This document shows positions 8,088 to 16,305 of a stretch of DNA of 20,240 bases, piece after piece (the first letter of the stretch is position 1; each line of letters begins with the position of its first letter). Source of the stretch: CAVVWJ01 sp965652025 (GTDB lineage Bacteria; Gemmatimonadota; Gemmatimonadetes; Gemmatimonadales; GWC2-71-9); contig CBFGTM010000061.1 of NCBI GenBank assembly GCA_965652025.1, forward strand, positions 1-20,240. Direction: 5' to 3'. The notes beneath the pieces were generated by a model. It was not told where the DNA came from. It saw only the letters and a list, made by a program, of their open reading frames with translations, and searched no databases. A program made the position numbers and the translations under genes.

Positions 8088-11000
8088 ATGGATCTGTCTC
8101 GTCAGCCTCGCGGTTCCATCTGGTTTCTACTTGCCATTCTCCTGAGCATTCCCGGAATTCTTCGAGCGCAGGCCCAGGCCTCCACCGGCATCGTTCGAGG
8201 AACGGTCACCGACTCGACCGGCCGCCCACTCGACAACGCGGTGGTCACCTTGCGCCACCACGGCACCAATGCCCAGCGGACACTCCACACCAACGCCAGC
8301 GGTGTGTACGTGGCCACCCTGCTCCGGGTGGGAGAGTACGACGTGCGGGCCCGGGCCCTCGGGTTTCGGGAGGATCAGCGCGACAGTGTTGCGGTGGGGC
8401 TGGGCGAGACCGCCGAAGTCGACTTCGCTCTGGCCCCCCAGGTGGTCCAGCTCGAAGAGCTGACCGTGGAAGCCGAGACGCCGGTTGATGTGAACAGCTC
8501 CGAATCGGCTACCCGCCTCAGCTCGGAGGTGGTGCAGGGCCTGCCCAACAACGGCCGCAACGTCTTCAACTATATGACCCTGACGCCTAATGTGGCGACG
8601 GTCCAGGGGCCCGATGGCGACGAGCTCAGCATCGGGGGGCAGCGGGGGATCCACAACAACGTCTCGGTCGACGGAGCCGACTTCAACAACCCCTTCTTCG
8701 GCGAGCAGCGGGGCGGTCAGCGGCCCCCGTTCACCTTCAATCTCGATGCGGTACAGGACTTCGTGGTGGTGTCCGATGGCGCCAACGCGGAGTTCGGGCG
8801 CTCGGGCGGTGGATTCGTCAACATCATCACCAAATCGGGTACCAACGAGTTCCACGGCTCCGCCCACTACTTCGGCAAGTACGATGCGCTCTCGGCGGAC
8901 TTCTCCCACACGTTCCCCGGCGGCACCTCCACCGGATTCACTCCCGACTTTGCCCAGCACCAGTTCGGCGCCACGCTGGGCGGGCCGCTCAAGAAGGACA
9001 AGGCCTTCTTCTTCCTGGCTTACGACCAGCAGGTGTACGACGAGACCAAGCAGACCGACCGGCTGGGCGCCATCGACCCAGCGCTGATTGCCTTTACCGA
9101 CACGGCGTTCGGCGGCGCACTAGCGGGCGACTTCGGGCCCATCAGCCGGACCAACGACGCCAACGTATTCCTGGCCAAGCTCGATTTCCGGCTGAACCGG
9201 CAACACAATGCCTCGCTCAAATACAACTACACTAACTCCCGTCAAGCGAATGGGACCTTCGACGTCGACTTCTGGGGCCGGAGCGCCAATGCTCTCGAAC
9301 GCGACTTCTCCCATGCAGTCAACGGTAGTCTGACGTCACTCTTCTCCTCGGCGCTGTCCAACGAGTTCCGGTTCCAGTGGGCCCGGGAGGACCGGCCCCG
9401 ACCCTATGAAGGGGCAACCAATCCCTCAGTCACTCGGCCATTCCCTGACACCGACATCGGGTTTGTGGCTCCCGACGCGTCGTTCCAGGGCTACCGGGTC
9501 GGCATGCCCTTCTTCATTCCTGTCGATGCCCACGATTATCGGCTGCAGCTGCTGGACAACGTGTCCGTCCTTAGCGGCAATCACCTCTTCAAGTTCGGCG
9601 GGGAGTGGAATCGGACCGGCGTCACTCAGACCTTCCGTGGCTTCGGCAACGGGAGGATCGGGTTCACCTCCGTCCCCGGGTTCCTGGGATATGTCGCCAA
9701 TGGCAACCAGTACGTCGAATGCTCCGACCCGACGGGTATCCTGGTGACCACCAGCAACACCGGTTCTTGCCCCGTTGGCACCACGATCAGCGGGCCGGTG
9801 GCGCTCTACCTGCAACAGGCCGGGCTAGGCGGCCTCACCGTGGATGAGGCCGGAACCCAGACCATCATTCAAAACGAGATAGCACTGTTTTTCCAGGACA
9901 GTTGGAAGCCCCGGGCCAATTTGACGCTGAACTACGGGCTTCGGTGGGAAGCGCAGATCCAGCCCGACTTGATTACTCCGATCCCGGATCTGTTCTACTT
10001 CCCACTGATCGGAACCACCTCGACCACACCGGCAGGGAGCTTCGAGTTCCCCGGCGATGGCACTATCCCGTCCGACTACTCGATGTTCCAGCCTCGGCTC
10101 GGTGTTGCGTATGACCTCACGGGGGACGGCAAGCAGGTGCTTCGAGCCAACGCGGGCCTGTACTATGCCCGCATTCCCGGGTTGAACCTGGCCAGCAGCC
10201 GGAGCACCGACGGCTCCCGAGGTCAGACCATTTTCCGGAACAGCGCGCTCACCCCGATCCTGGGACCACCACCGGCCTACGGCGACCTGCTGGCGACGCC
10301 TCCGGGGGGTCCTTTCGAGCCCGGCATTTTCGTTTTCGACAAAGACTTCCAGAATCCCCGGACCTTCACCGCGACCCTGGGATACGAGCGCGAGATCGGC
10401 AACAGCGCGGTTACTGCCGGCCTCAGCTACACCCATGCCCGGACTGATCACCTGACCCGGTTCTTCAATGCCAACGATCCGGTGTTCGGAGATGGGGTCG
10501 CCGGTCCGTGGGACACCGATTTCGCCCCCGGCGGCGCACCCGGGCTGGGCTCGTTGACCGTGGTCCAGAGCACCGCCAAGTCTCGCTTCAATGGGCTTAC
10601 CGCCGAGGTGAAACGCACGGTGGGGACTGGGCTCCAGTTCCAAGTGAATTACACCCTCTCCTGGGACAAGGCCGACGACGACAACGAGCGGGATCCGTTC
10701 ACCTTCCGGTATGCTCGGGCCGACTCACTGGAGAAGGAGTACAACTGGAGCGACCGGGATCAGCGGCATCGCTTCAACGCGTGGGTGCTGGCGATCTTGC
10801 CCGGCGACATCTATATGAACAATCGGCTGAGTGCCTACTCGGCCCAGCCGGCATCGGAGGTGTGCGGCCCCGCCAACGTGGGCACCGGCGTTCGCGCTTC
10901 ACAGCCCGCCCAGCGGATCTGCCCCGACGGACACGTGCTGCAGCGCAACACGATCCGGCGGGACAATGCCTACTTCTCCTGGGACCTTCGCCTGTCGAAG

Positions 11001-11180
11001 CCTTTGGACTTTGGGCGGCGGGGTGTGTTGGAGCTGATCTTCGAGGCCTTCAACCTCACAGACCACGACAACTTCAAGGACCCGTCAACCGCCGGCACCT
11101 TCCTGGTCTTCGACGGCACCATCCGGACCGGTCTGGGCGAGCCGAGGCAGTTCCAGGCGGGAGCGCGTTACCTCTTCTGA
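8088..11180 (+). CDS. Oar-like TonB-dependent outer-membrane receptor
   Basis: This 1030-residue outer-membrane protein starts with a signal peptide ending near AQAQA (residues 1-31). A carboxypeptidase-regulatory-like beta-sandwich (about 34-120, GIVRGTVTDSTGRPLDNAVV) comes next. The plug (about 135-260) includes LPNNGRNVFNYMTLTPNVA, DGADFNNPFFGEQRGG and SGGGFVNIITKSGTNEFHGS. A large beta-barrel follows, ending in an aromatic Phe (GARYLF). It is an energy-coupled importer or adhesin-like Oar protein; the substrate cannot be told. Start ATG 8088 was chosen because GAAAGGA (8071-8077) precedes it at about 10 nt and the protein then begins directly with a signal peptide; the upstream in-frame starts at 7995 and 8049 would bury it. 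The stop codon directly abuts the stop of the opposite-strand kinase. No SusD-like partner gene is adjacent. Confidence 0.93.
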   Translation: MDLSRQPRGSIWFLLAILLSIPGILRAQAQASTGIVRGTVTDSTGRPLDNAVVTLRHHGTNAQRTLHTNASGVYVATLLRVGEYDVRARALGFREDQRDSVAVGLGETAEVDFALAPQVVQLEELTVEAETPVDVNSSESATRLSSEVVQGLPNNGRNVFNYMTLTPNVATVQGPDGDELSIGGQRGIHNNVSVDGADFNNPFFGEQRGGQRPPFTFNLDAVQDFVVVSDGANAEFGRSGGGFVNIITKSGTNEFHGSAHYFGKYDALSADFSHTFPGGTSTGFTPDFAQHQFGATLGGPLKKDKAFFFLAYDQQVYDETKQTDRLGAIDPALIAFTDTAFGGALAGDFGPISRTNDANVFLAKLDFRLNRQHNASLKYNYTNSRQANGTFDVDFWGRSANALERDFSHAVNGSLTSLFSSALSNEFRFQWAREDRPRPYEGATNPSVTRPFPDTDIGFVAPDASFQGYRVGMPFFIPVDAHDYRLQLLDNVSVLSGNHLFKFGGEWNRTGVTQTFRGFGNGRIGFTSVPGFLGYVANGNQYVECSDPTGILVTTSNTGSCPVGTTISGPVALYLQQAGLGGLTVDEAGTQTIIQNEIALFFQDSWKPRANLTLNYGLRWEAQIQPDLITPIPDLFYFPLIGTTSTTPAGSFEFPGDGTIPSDYSMFQPRLGVAYDLTGDGKQVLRANAGLYYARIPGLNLASSRSTDGSRGQTIFRNSALTPILGPPPAYGDLLATPPGGPFEPGIFVFDKDFQNPRTFTATLGYEREIGNSAVTAGLSYTHARTDHLTRFFNANDPVFGDGVAGPWDTDFAPGGAPGLGSLTVVQSTAKSRFNGLTAEVKRTVGTGLQFQVNYTLSWDKADDDNERDPFTFRYARADSLEKEYNWSDRDQRHRFNAWVLAILPGDIYMNNRLSAYSAQPASEVCGPANVGTGVRASQPAQRICPDGHVLQRNTIRRDNAYFSWDLRLSKPLDFGRRGVLELIFEAFNLTDHDNFKDPSTAGTFLVFDGTIRTGLGEPRQFQAGARYLF

Positions 11181-13163
11181 TCAGCTCACCGGCGCCAGCG
11201 CGTCACGGACCTTGGCCGCCAGCTGTTCCGGAGTAAATGGCTTGGGCAGGAAGTCCGTGACGCCTGCCTCACTGAACCGCTGCATCACCTCGATGTCGCC
11301 GTAGCCGCTCATGGCGATGATCGGAAGGTCGGGCTGGATCCGCCGGAGCTCGGTGGCCGTCTCCGCCCCACTGAGGATCGGCATGGTGAGGTCGAGGAGC
11401 ACCAGCCGCACGTCATCGCCCAGGCGCCGGAGCCGCTCGACCGCCTGGGCTCCATCGGCCGCCAACTCGACGGTGTAGCCTGCGTCTCCCAGCACGCTCG
11501 CCACCAGGGAACGCACCCCTTCTTCATCGTCGGCCACCAGGATGGTGCCCGACCCCTGGATATCACGGTCTACCACGGAATGGCCGCTCACCCGTTGCGT
11601 CCGGCGAAGCTCACGATGCACCGGCAGTAACACGGTGAATGTGGTGCCCTGGTCCGGTTCGCTGCGAACGCTGATGGCGCCGCGGTGGCCGCGAACAATG
11701 CCGAGTGCCGCGGAAAGTCCCAGGCCGCGACCCAGGAACTTGGTGGTGAAGAAGGGCTCGAAGATCCGGTTTCGGGTTTCCTCGTCCATGCCAACGCCGG
11801 TGTCGGTCACGTCGATGCGGACGTAATCGCCGGTGACGATGGGGAAGCCTTCCGCCCGGGGCCGCTCCCGCCGCTCGGTAAAGTGCTCGGTGCGGACTCG
11901 GACGCTGAGGGTGCCGGGCTCGTCCCCGATCGCTTCACCCCCGTTAATCACCAGGTTCATGACCAGTTGCTGGAGCTGAGCCCTGTCAGCCTCCACCAAG
12001 GGGCAATCTTCAGGCACGTCGATGACCAGCGTGATCTTCTTGGAGATGGAAGCCCGGATGAGGGCGCTGACCTCGCTCACCAGCTTGGCCAGATCCACCG
12101 GCAGGATCACGAACCTTCCCTTGCCAGCGTAGGCCAGAAGCTGACGGGTGAGATCGGCTGCGCGCTCGCTGGCCGAAAGCACGTCCCGCAACAAGCTCGC
12201 GGCCTGCTCGGTTCTGCCTGCAGTCATCGCTCGCCGGGCCAGGCCGGCGTTCCCCATGATGCCGGTGAGCAGATTGTTGAAGTCGTGGGCGATGCCGCCG
12301 GCCAGTACCCCGATGCTTTCCAGCTTCTGCGCCTGCTGGAGTGCTTGTTCGTTCTCTCGCTGGGTGGCCTCCGCCAATCGCTGTTGCGTCAGGTCCCAAA
12401 CTATCATGACCGCTCCGGCAATGAGGCTATCGGATCGGATCGGGGCCACCGAGCAGCTGATGGGAATGATCTGACCGTTCTTGTGGACGAAATAATCCTC
12501 ATGGCTGCGGAGGGCCTCACCCGTCCGGAGGACCTGCATATGGGGAGAGTCGTCGCTGGAGCGCAAGGTTCCGTCCGGGCGGCAATTTTGCAGCTTGTCG
12601 TGGAGCACCTGGCCCACCAGCTCGTCTTGAGTCCACCCCAGCATGGACTGCGCCGTCCGATTGATGAACGTCACCCTGCCCTCGTTGTCGACCAGCAGAA
12701 CACCTTCGGCGGCGTTGCTCGTAATGGCGTCGGCCAGGTTCTGCTGGTACTGTAGCTGCTCCTCCGCCCGCTTCCGCTCGGTGTCATCCCGAATGATCTT
12801 GGCCAGGCCGACCAGGGTTCCGGCCTCGTCGCGGAGCCCGAGCATGACGCCGTTGGCCCAGAAGCGCGACCCGTCCTTCCGCAAGTGCCACCGGGAATCC
12901 TCTGCCCGACCGGATTTGGAGGCATTCCGTACCTCATCCTCCGGCGCTCCCACGAGATTGTCCTCAGGGGTAAAGAGAAGGGACCCGTGCCTGCCAATGA
13001 TCTCACCCGGTTCGTATCCGAAGATCCGGCACGCGCCCGGATTCCAGCTCTCGATAAGTCCTTCGAGGCTGAGATGGAAGATGGCATAGTCGACCGCCGA
13101 TTCGACCAGCAGTCGGTATAACTCGACGTTCATGACCCGACCTGTAAGAAGCTCTGATTCCAT
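11181..13163 (-). CDS. PAS-PAS hybrid histidine kinase with receiver
   Basis: This is a 660-residue soluble hybrid kinase. PAS1 spans about residues 11-130 (YRLLVESAVDYAIFHL, SWNPGACRIFGYEPGEI) and PAS2 about 145-265 (GVLLVDNEGRVTFIN). HisKA has GGIAHDFNNLL with His293, followed by the AYAGKGRF segment also found (as AYSGKGAF) in the 923-2845 kinase. HATPase has NLVINGGEAI (about 402), DTGVGMD, FEPFFTTKF and GRGLGLSAALGIV. The receiver (about 540-655) starts with ILVADDEEG, with Asp591 in LLDLTMP and the LPKPF loop. The longest start is ATG 13163, which lacks a clear ribosome binding site; ATG 13133 (protein start MNVELYRLL) is typical of this PAS kinase type and may be the true start. It is divergent from the small membrane protein. 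No membrane segment is seen, so it probably senses a cytosolic cue. Confidence 0.92.
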   Translation of the reverse strand: MESELLTGRVMNVELYRLLVESAVDYAIFHLSLEGLIESWNPGACRIFGYEPGEIIGRHGSLLFTPEDNLVGAPEDEVRNASKSGRAEDSRWHLRKDGSRFWANGVMLGLRDEAGTLVGLAKIIRDDTERKRAEEQLQYQQNLADAITSNAAEGVLLVDNEGRVTFINRTAQSMLGWTQDELVGQVLHDKLQNCRPDGTLRSSDDSPHMQVLRTGEALRSHEDYFVHKNGQIIPISCSVAPIRSDSLIAGAVMIVWDLTQQRLAEATQRENEQALQQAQKLESIGVLAGGIAHDFNNLLTGIMGNAGLARRAMTAGRTEQAASLLRDVLSASERAADLTRQLLAYAGKGRFVILPVDLAKLVSEVSALIRASISKKITLVIDVPEDCPLVEADRAQLQQLVMNLVINGGEAIGDEPGTLSVRVRTEHFTERRERPRAEGFPIVTGDYVRIDVTDTGVGMDEETRNRIFEPFFTTKFLGRGLGLSAALGIVRGHRGAISVRSEPDQGTTFTVLLPVHRELRRTQRVSGHSVVDRDIQGSGTILVADDEEGVRSLVASVLGDAGYTVELAADGAQAVERLRRLGDDVRLVLLDLTMPILSGAETATELRRIQPDLPIIAMSGYGDIEVMQRFSEAGVTDFLPKPFTPEQLAAKVRDALAPVS

Positions 13164-13285
13164 TTAGACAATGTGCCGGAACCGGGACGCACTAACAGGT
13201 AAGGTGGACCTTTGCGGAGACCGGTTCTGTGACGTGGATACCTAATTCAGCCAAGAAGTTGGGAGAATCGGTGCGGATGCTCACA

Positions 13286-13312
13286 GCCGCCGCCTCGGGC
13301 GGCCCTTATACT
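13286..13312 (+). promoter_or_regulatory. Promoter-like element for the small membrane protein
   Basis: TATACT (13307-13312, a good -10 hexamer) lies 43 nt before the small gene. A perfect inverted repeat, GCCGCC-GCCTCG-GGCGGC (13286-13303), occupies the place of a -35 region, where no standard hexamer is seen. It could be an activator or alternative-sigma promoter, or coincidence. Confidence 0.3.
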
Positions 13313-13355
13313 GTGGGGCACGGTGACTTCTACCCCCTGAGTGGAGGAATGTTCC

Positions 13356-13505
13356 ATGCTGGTCTGGCTTGCCGTTATCCTGCTGGTTGCCTGGCTTCTG
13401 GGGTGGGGCGTGTTCCACGTGGCCGGCGGCCTAATTCACCTCCTGTTAGTGATCGCGGTGGTGGTCTTCCTGATTAACTTCATTTCCGGCCGGCGAACGG
13501 TCTAG
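13356..13505 (+). CDS. Lmo0937-family small membrane protein
   Basis: This gene encodes a 49-residue protein. It begins MLVWLAVILLVAWLLG, has a central GGLIHLLLVIAVVVFLINF, and ends in the basic SGRRTV. The two hydrophobic segments (about 2-16 and 26-43), the Gly-Gly-x-Ile-His turn and the short basic tail match the Lmo0937/DUF5670 family of tiny inner-membrane proteins, which are widespread in soil bacteria; their biochemical function is unknown. Start ATG 13356 has an ideal GGAGG (13343-13347) eight bases upstream, which strongly supports real translation. It lies between a divergent kinase and a receiver gene and seems to be a single-gene unit followed by a hairpin. In Listeria the founding member belongs to the general stress regulon; any stress role here is inference. 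Confidence 0.85.
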   Translation: MLVWLAVILLVAWLLGWGVFHVAGGLIHLLLVIAVVVFLINFISGRRTV

Positions 13506-13546
13506 CCTGGCAGTACCGGGGGGCCGCGCCGGCGGCCTCCCGTTGG

Positions 13547-13574
13547 GGGGCGGGAATGCAGGAAATCCCGCCCC
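13547..13574 (+). terminator. Hairpin between the small membrane protein and receiver gene
   Basis: A perfect 9-bp stem, GGGGCGGGA (13547-13555) and TCCCGCCCC (13566-13574), has a 10-nt loop and no T-run after it. It sits 41 nt beyond the small gene and 34 nt before the receiver gene. It may terminate or attenuate transcription; without a T-tract it is not a classic intrinsic terminator. Confidence 0.4.
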
Positions 13575-13608
13575 TGGCGCATGATACCTGCCATTGTAAC
13601 TTGCGCAT

Positions 13609-14034
13609 GTGGCCCCACCCCCCACTTCCACGTCTGAACCCTCCTCCAGCCAGCCGCCGCACGTAGTGCTCGTGGTGGACGACGAGGCGGGGCTGCGGGA
13701 CTTGGTTTGTCGGACTCTAGAGGCTGAGGGTTTCCGGACCCTGGAGGCGGGTCACGGAGCGGAGGCGCTGGAACTGATCGAGTCGGCTCCGGACACGGTC
13801 GACCTGGTCGTGACCGACGTGGTGATGCCGGGAATGGATGGGCGGGAGTTGGGGCGCCGGCTGGCTCAGCGCTGGCCCGATCTCCCGATCCTCTACATTT
13901 CCGCCTACGATGTGAACGACATCTTCCGCCGGGGCTCGCCTCGCAGTTCGGCGCCCTTTCTGCAGAAGCCGTTCCCCCTGGAGAAACTGGTCTCTACGGT
14001 CAGAGAGCTGATCGCGAGTCACTCAGCCCGGTAA
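13609..14034 (+). CDS. Stand-alone receiver-domain response regulator
   Basis: This is a 141-residue single-domain CheY-like receiver with no output domain. After a Pro/Ser-rich N-terminus (1-17), HVVLVVDDEAG supplies the acidic pocket. Asp70 in TDVVMPGMDG is the phospho-acceptor, the switch residue is Ser in LYISAYD (the usual Thr/Ser-Gly-Tyr is Ser-Ala-Tyr here), and LQKPF supplies the lysine. The DVVMPGM(D/N)GREL stretch is very close to the receiver of the convergent kinase at 14023-16305, so the two are probably related or work together (inference). Start GTG 13609 is the only usable one before the domain and has no recognisable ribosome binding site. The 3' end overlaps that kinase gene by 12 nt on opposite strands. 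It could be a shuttle or phosphate sink in a relay. Confidence 0.85.
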   Translation: MAPPPTSTSEPSSSQPPHVVLVVDDEAGLRDLVCRTLEAEGFRTLEAGHGAEALELIESAPDTVDLVVTDVVMPGMDGRELGRRLAQRWPDLPILYISAYDVNDIFRRGSPRSSAPFLQKPFPLEKLVSTVRELIASHSAR

Positions 14035-16305
14035 ACGCTGCGTGCCCGGCACCGCCTCTCGTCCAATTCGGCCGCTGTCCAGTACTTCCCGCACGGTACG
14101 GGTGAGGTCCCGGAGATCGAACGGCTTGGAGAGAAACGCGATCCCTTCCTCCAGCACGCCGTGGCGTACAACGGCGTGGTCGGTATAGCCGGAGACGTAG
14201 AGCACCCGAATCCCCGGCCGGTCGGCAGCCAGCCGGTCGGCCAACTCCCGGCCGTTCATCCCGGGCATGACCACATCAGTAACCAGCAAGTGAAGCTCAC
14301 CATCATGGCCCCTCGCGGTCGCCAGCGCTGACGGTCCATCGGCAGCCTGGAGTACCCGGTAGCCTTGGTCCACCAGCGCCCTGACCGCCAGGCCGCGCAC
14401 CACCGGCTCGTCCTCCACCACCAGCAAAGTTTCCGTTCCCGCAACCGACGCGACGTCGGCGCTTTCCGTCTCCGCAGCCAGCTCGTCCTCTCCCGTGGCC
14501 CGGGGGAGAAAGACCTTGAACGTGGTTCCCTTCCCCGGCTCGCTGTACACCCAGATATGCCCGCCGGCCTGCTTGATGATCCCGTAGATGACGGCCAAAC
14601 CCAGTCCGGTGCCCTTCCCTTGTTCCTTGGTGGTAAAGAACGGCTCGAAGATGCGGGCCTGAGTGGTCGGGTCCATGCCATGCCCGGTGTCGGTGACCGC
14701 GAGCATCACGTACGGACCAGGAGCCACCTCGGGGTGCTGGGCGGTATACGCTTCGTCGAGGGTAGAGTTGCGGGTCTCGACCGTGAGTCGTCCTCCGTCC
14801 GGCATCGCGTCGCGCGCGTTCACCGCAAGATTCAGGATGACCTGCTCGAACTGGCCAGGATCGATCCGGGCCGGCCAGAGGTCATCGGCGTAACGGGTAT
14901 CCAGCGAAACATCCTCCCCCAGCAGCCGCTTCAGCAAATTCTCCAGGTTCTGCATCAGCCGATCCAGCTGCACCAGTTTTGGGGCCACCATCTGCCGCCG
15001 GGCGTAGGAGAGCAGCTGTCCGGTCAACGCCGTTGCTCTTTCCCCAGCACGCTCAATTTCCTCGATGTCGATGCGGGCCGGATGGCCTGTTGGAATGCTC
15101 TTCAGGGCAAAGCCGGCGTACCCCAGAATGCCGGTGAGCAGATTATTGAAGTCGTGGGCCACCCCACCGGCCAGGCGGCCAATAGCCTCCAGTTTCTGGG
15201 ATTGCAACAGCTGCTCTTCGAGTTGGCGCCGGTCCGTCACATCCATTACCAGCCCGACGACTCGGGTCTTCGCTGTTCCGTCGGACCCTGTCGCCTGACC
15301 CCTGAGGCTGAGCCATCGAATGCGGCCGCTCGGGTCTACCACCCGGAAATCGAGGTCACAGCGCTCCCCGCTGCGCACCGCCCGCCGGAGTTCCTCCTCC
15401 ACGTTGGCCTTGTCGGCCGGATGGACCACGTCGAGGAAGGATTGCAGCCGGGCGTCGCGCGGCCTCCCTGTGGTCCCGAACATCCGGCCCTCCTCGCCAC
15501 CCCAAGAGATCGTCTCCCGCTCCACATCCCAGGCCCAGCTGCTCATCCGTGCCACCGTCATCGCCTCGAGCAGCTGAGCCGTGCTCTCCCGCAGCGCCGT
15601 CTCTCGTGACTCCAGGGTAGCGAGCATCTCATTGAAGGCATCGGTGAGATGCCCGATCTCGTCGTCGGCCTGTTTCACGGCCCGGATCTGGCGGTCCTTC
15701 GAGGCGGCGACCGCCCGGCTGGCCTCGGCCAGACGTCCGATAGGGGCAATGATGCTGGATTGCAGCAGCCGGGAGAGGAGTATCGCCACCGTGAGCAGGG
15801 CGAGCAGCACGACCCCCGCGATTATCCCGTACTGCGGAAGCCGGGTCCATAGAGGCGACAGCTGGTATTGGAGCACCAGCCATCCGAGGGTCTGTCCCTG
15901 ATCCACCACCGGCTCGGTGAGCACCAACCGGTCATTCTGGAAGGAATGTCCCCGCTCCAGGGGTTCAGCACTCGATGGCAGGGGAGCTCGCGGATCCCTC
16001 CGGTAAGAAGCAAAGAGGCGACCGTCACCAGTGTAGAGAGCGGCCGCCTCGATCTCCCGGTTGGCGCGCAGGGTCGCGAGGTTTTCCGCCGCTGCTCGCG
16101 GATCCTGGAAGGCCAGGGCTGCTGTGGTATTGACCCGGATGAGCTCGGCCTGGGCCGTGAGATCGCGCAACGCACGGGGCCGCAGTGAGGTCAGGTCATA
16201 GATCAGCAGGCCCAGGGCCGCCAGCAGTAGCGCCATCCCGCTGGCCACCACGATGAGCCAGTTGACCTTTTCCCGGATCGGCCGGTCTCGGAGTGGCCGG
16301 CTCAA
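14023..16305 (-). CDS. CHASE8-like/HAMP/PAS hybrid histidine kinase (YfiR-linked)
   Basis: This is a 760-residue inner-membrane hybrid kinase. TM1 (about 15-38) and TM2 (about 160-182) flank a periplasmic domain of about 120 residues with AELIRVNTTAALAFQDPRAA and LATLRANREIEAAALYT. This is the CHASE8-like pattern of the YfiN/DgcN sensors. HAMP (about 183-235), PAS (about 250-360, WAWDVERETISWGG), HisKA with GGVAHDFNNLL (His384), HATPase with NLAVNARDAM (about 493), DTGHGMD and GTGLGLAVIYGII follow. A receiver ends the protein (Asp677 in TDVVMPGMNG, LSKPF). The start is TTG 16305, whose TTGA overlaps the stop of the upstream YfiR gene, so the two are translationally coupled. In Pseudomonas, YfiR holds YfiN inactive from the periplasm. 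Here the same sensor type is fused to a kinase-receiver instead of a GGDEF domain. The CHASE8 call rests on motif resemblance and the neighbour. Confidence 0.9.
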   Translation of the reverse strand: MSRPLRDRPIREKVNWLIVVASGMALLLAALGLLIYDLTSLRPRALRDLTAQAELIRVNTTAALAFQDPRAAAENLATLRANREIEAAALYTGDGRLFASYRRDPRAPLPSSAEPLERGHSFQNDRLVLTEPVVDQGQTLGWLVLQYQLSPLWTRLPQYGIIAGVVLLALLTVAILLSRLLQSSIIAPIGRLAEASRAVAASKDRQIRAVKQADDEIGHLTDAFNEMLATLESRETALRESTAQLLEAMTVARMSSWAWDVERETISWGGEEGRMFGTTGRPRDARLQSFLDVVHPADKANVEEELRRAVRSGERCDLDFRVVDPSGRIRWLSLRGQATGSDGTAKTRVVGLVMDVTDRRQLEEQLLQSQKLEAIGRLAGGVAHDFNNLLTGILGYAGFALKSIPTGHPARIDIEEIERAGERATALTGQLLSYARRQMVAPKLVQLDRLMQNLENLLKRLLGEDVSLDTRYADDLWPARIDPGQFEQVILNLAVNARDAMPDGGRLTVETRNSTLDEAYTAQHPEVAPGPYVMLAVTDTGHGMDPTTQARIFEPFFTTKEQGKGTGLGLAVIYGIIKQAGGHIWVYSEPGKGTTFKVFLPRATGEDELAAETESADVASVAGTETLLVVEDEPVVRGLAVRALVDQGYRVLQAADGPSALATARGHDGELHLLVTDVVMPGMNGRELADRLAADRPGIRVLYVSGYTDHAVVRHGVLEEGIAFLSKPFDLRDLTRTVREVLDSGRIGREAVPGTQRLPG

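Noticed and set aside
8127..8960. Minus-strand frame of 277 codons opposite the Oar-like receptor
   Set aside because: No domain or start signal; the plus-strand receptor covers the region with clear signal peptide and plug.
11685..12755. Long plus-strand open frame of about 356 codons
   Set aside because: It is antisense to the PAS-PAS hybrid kinase, whose catalytic motifs are all intact; the antisense product resembles no protein.
13229..13477. Plus-strand frame of 82 codons over the Lmo0937-type gene
   Set aside because: The 49-codon frame in another register has the ideal RBS and family motifs; this one has neither.
14365..15609. Long plus-strand open frame of about 414 codons
   Set aside because: It is antisense to the CHASE8-like hybrid kinase; composition is typical of a shadow frame.
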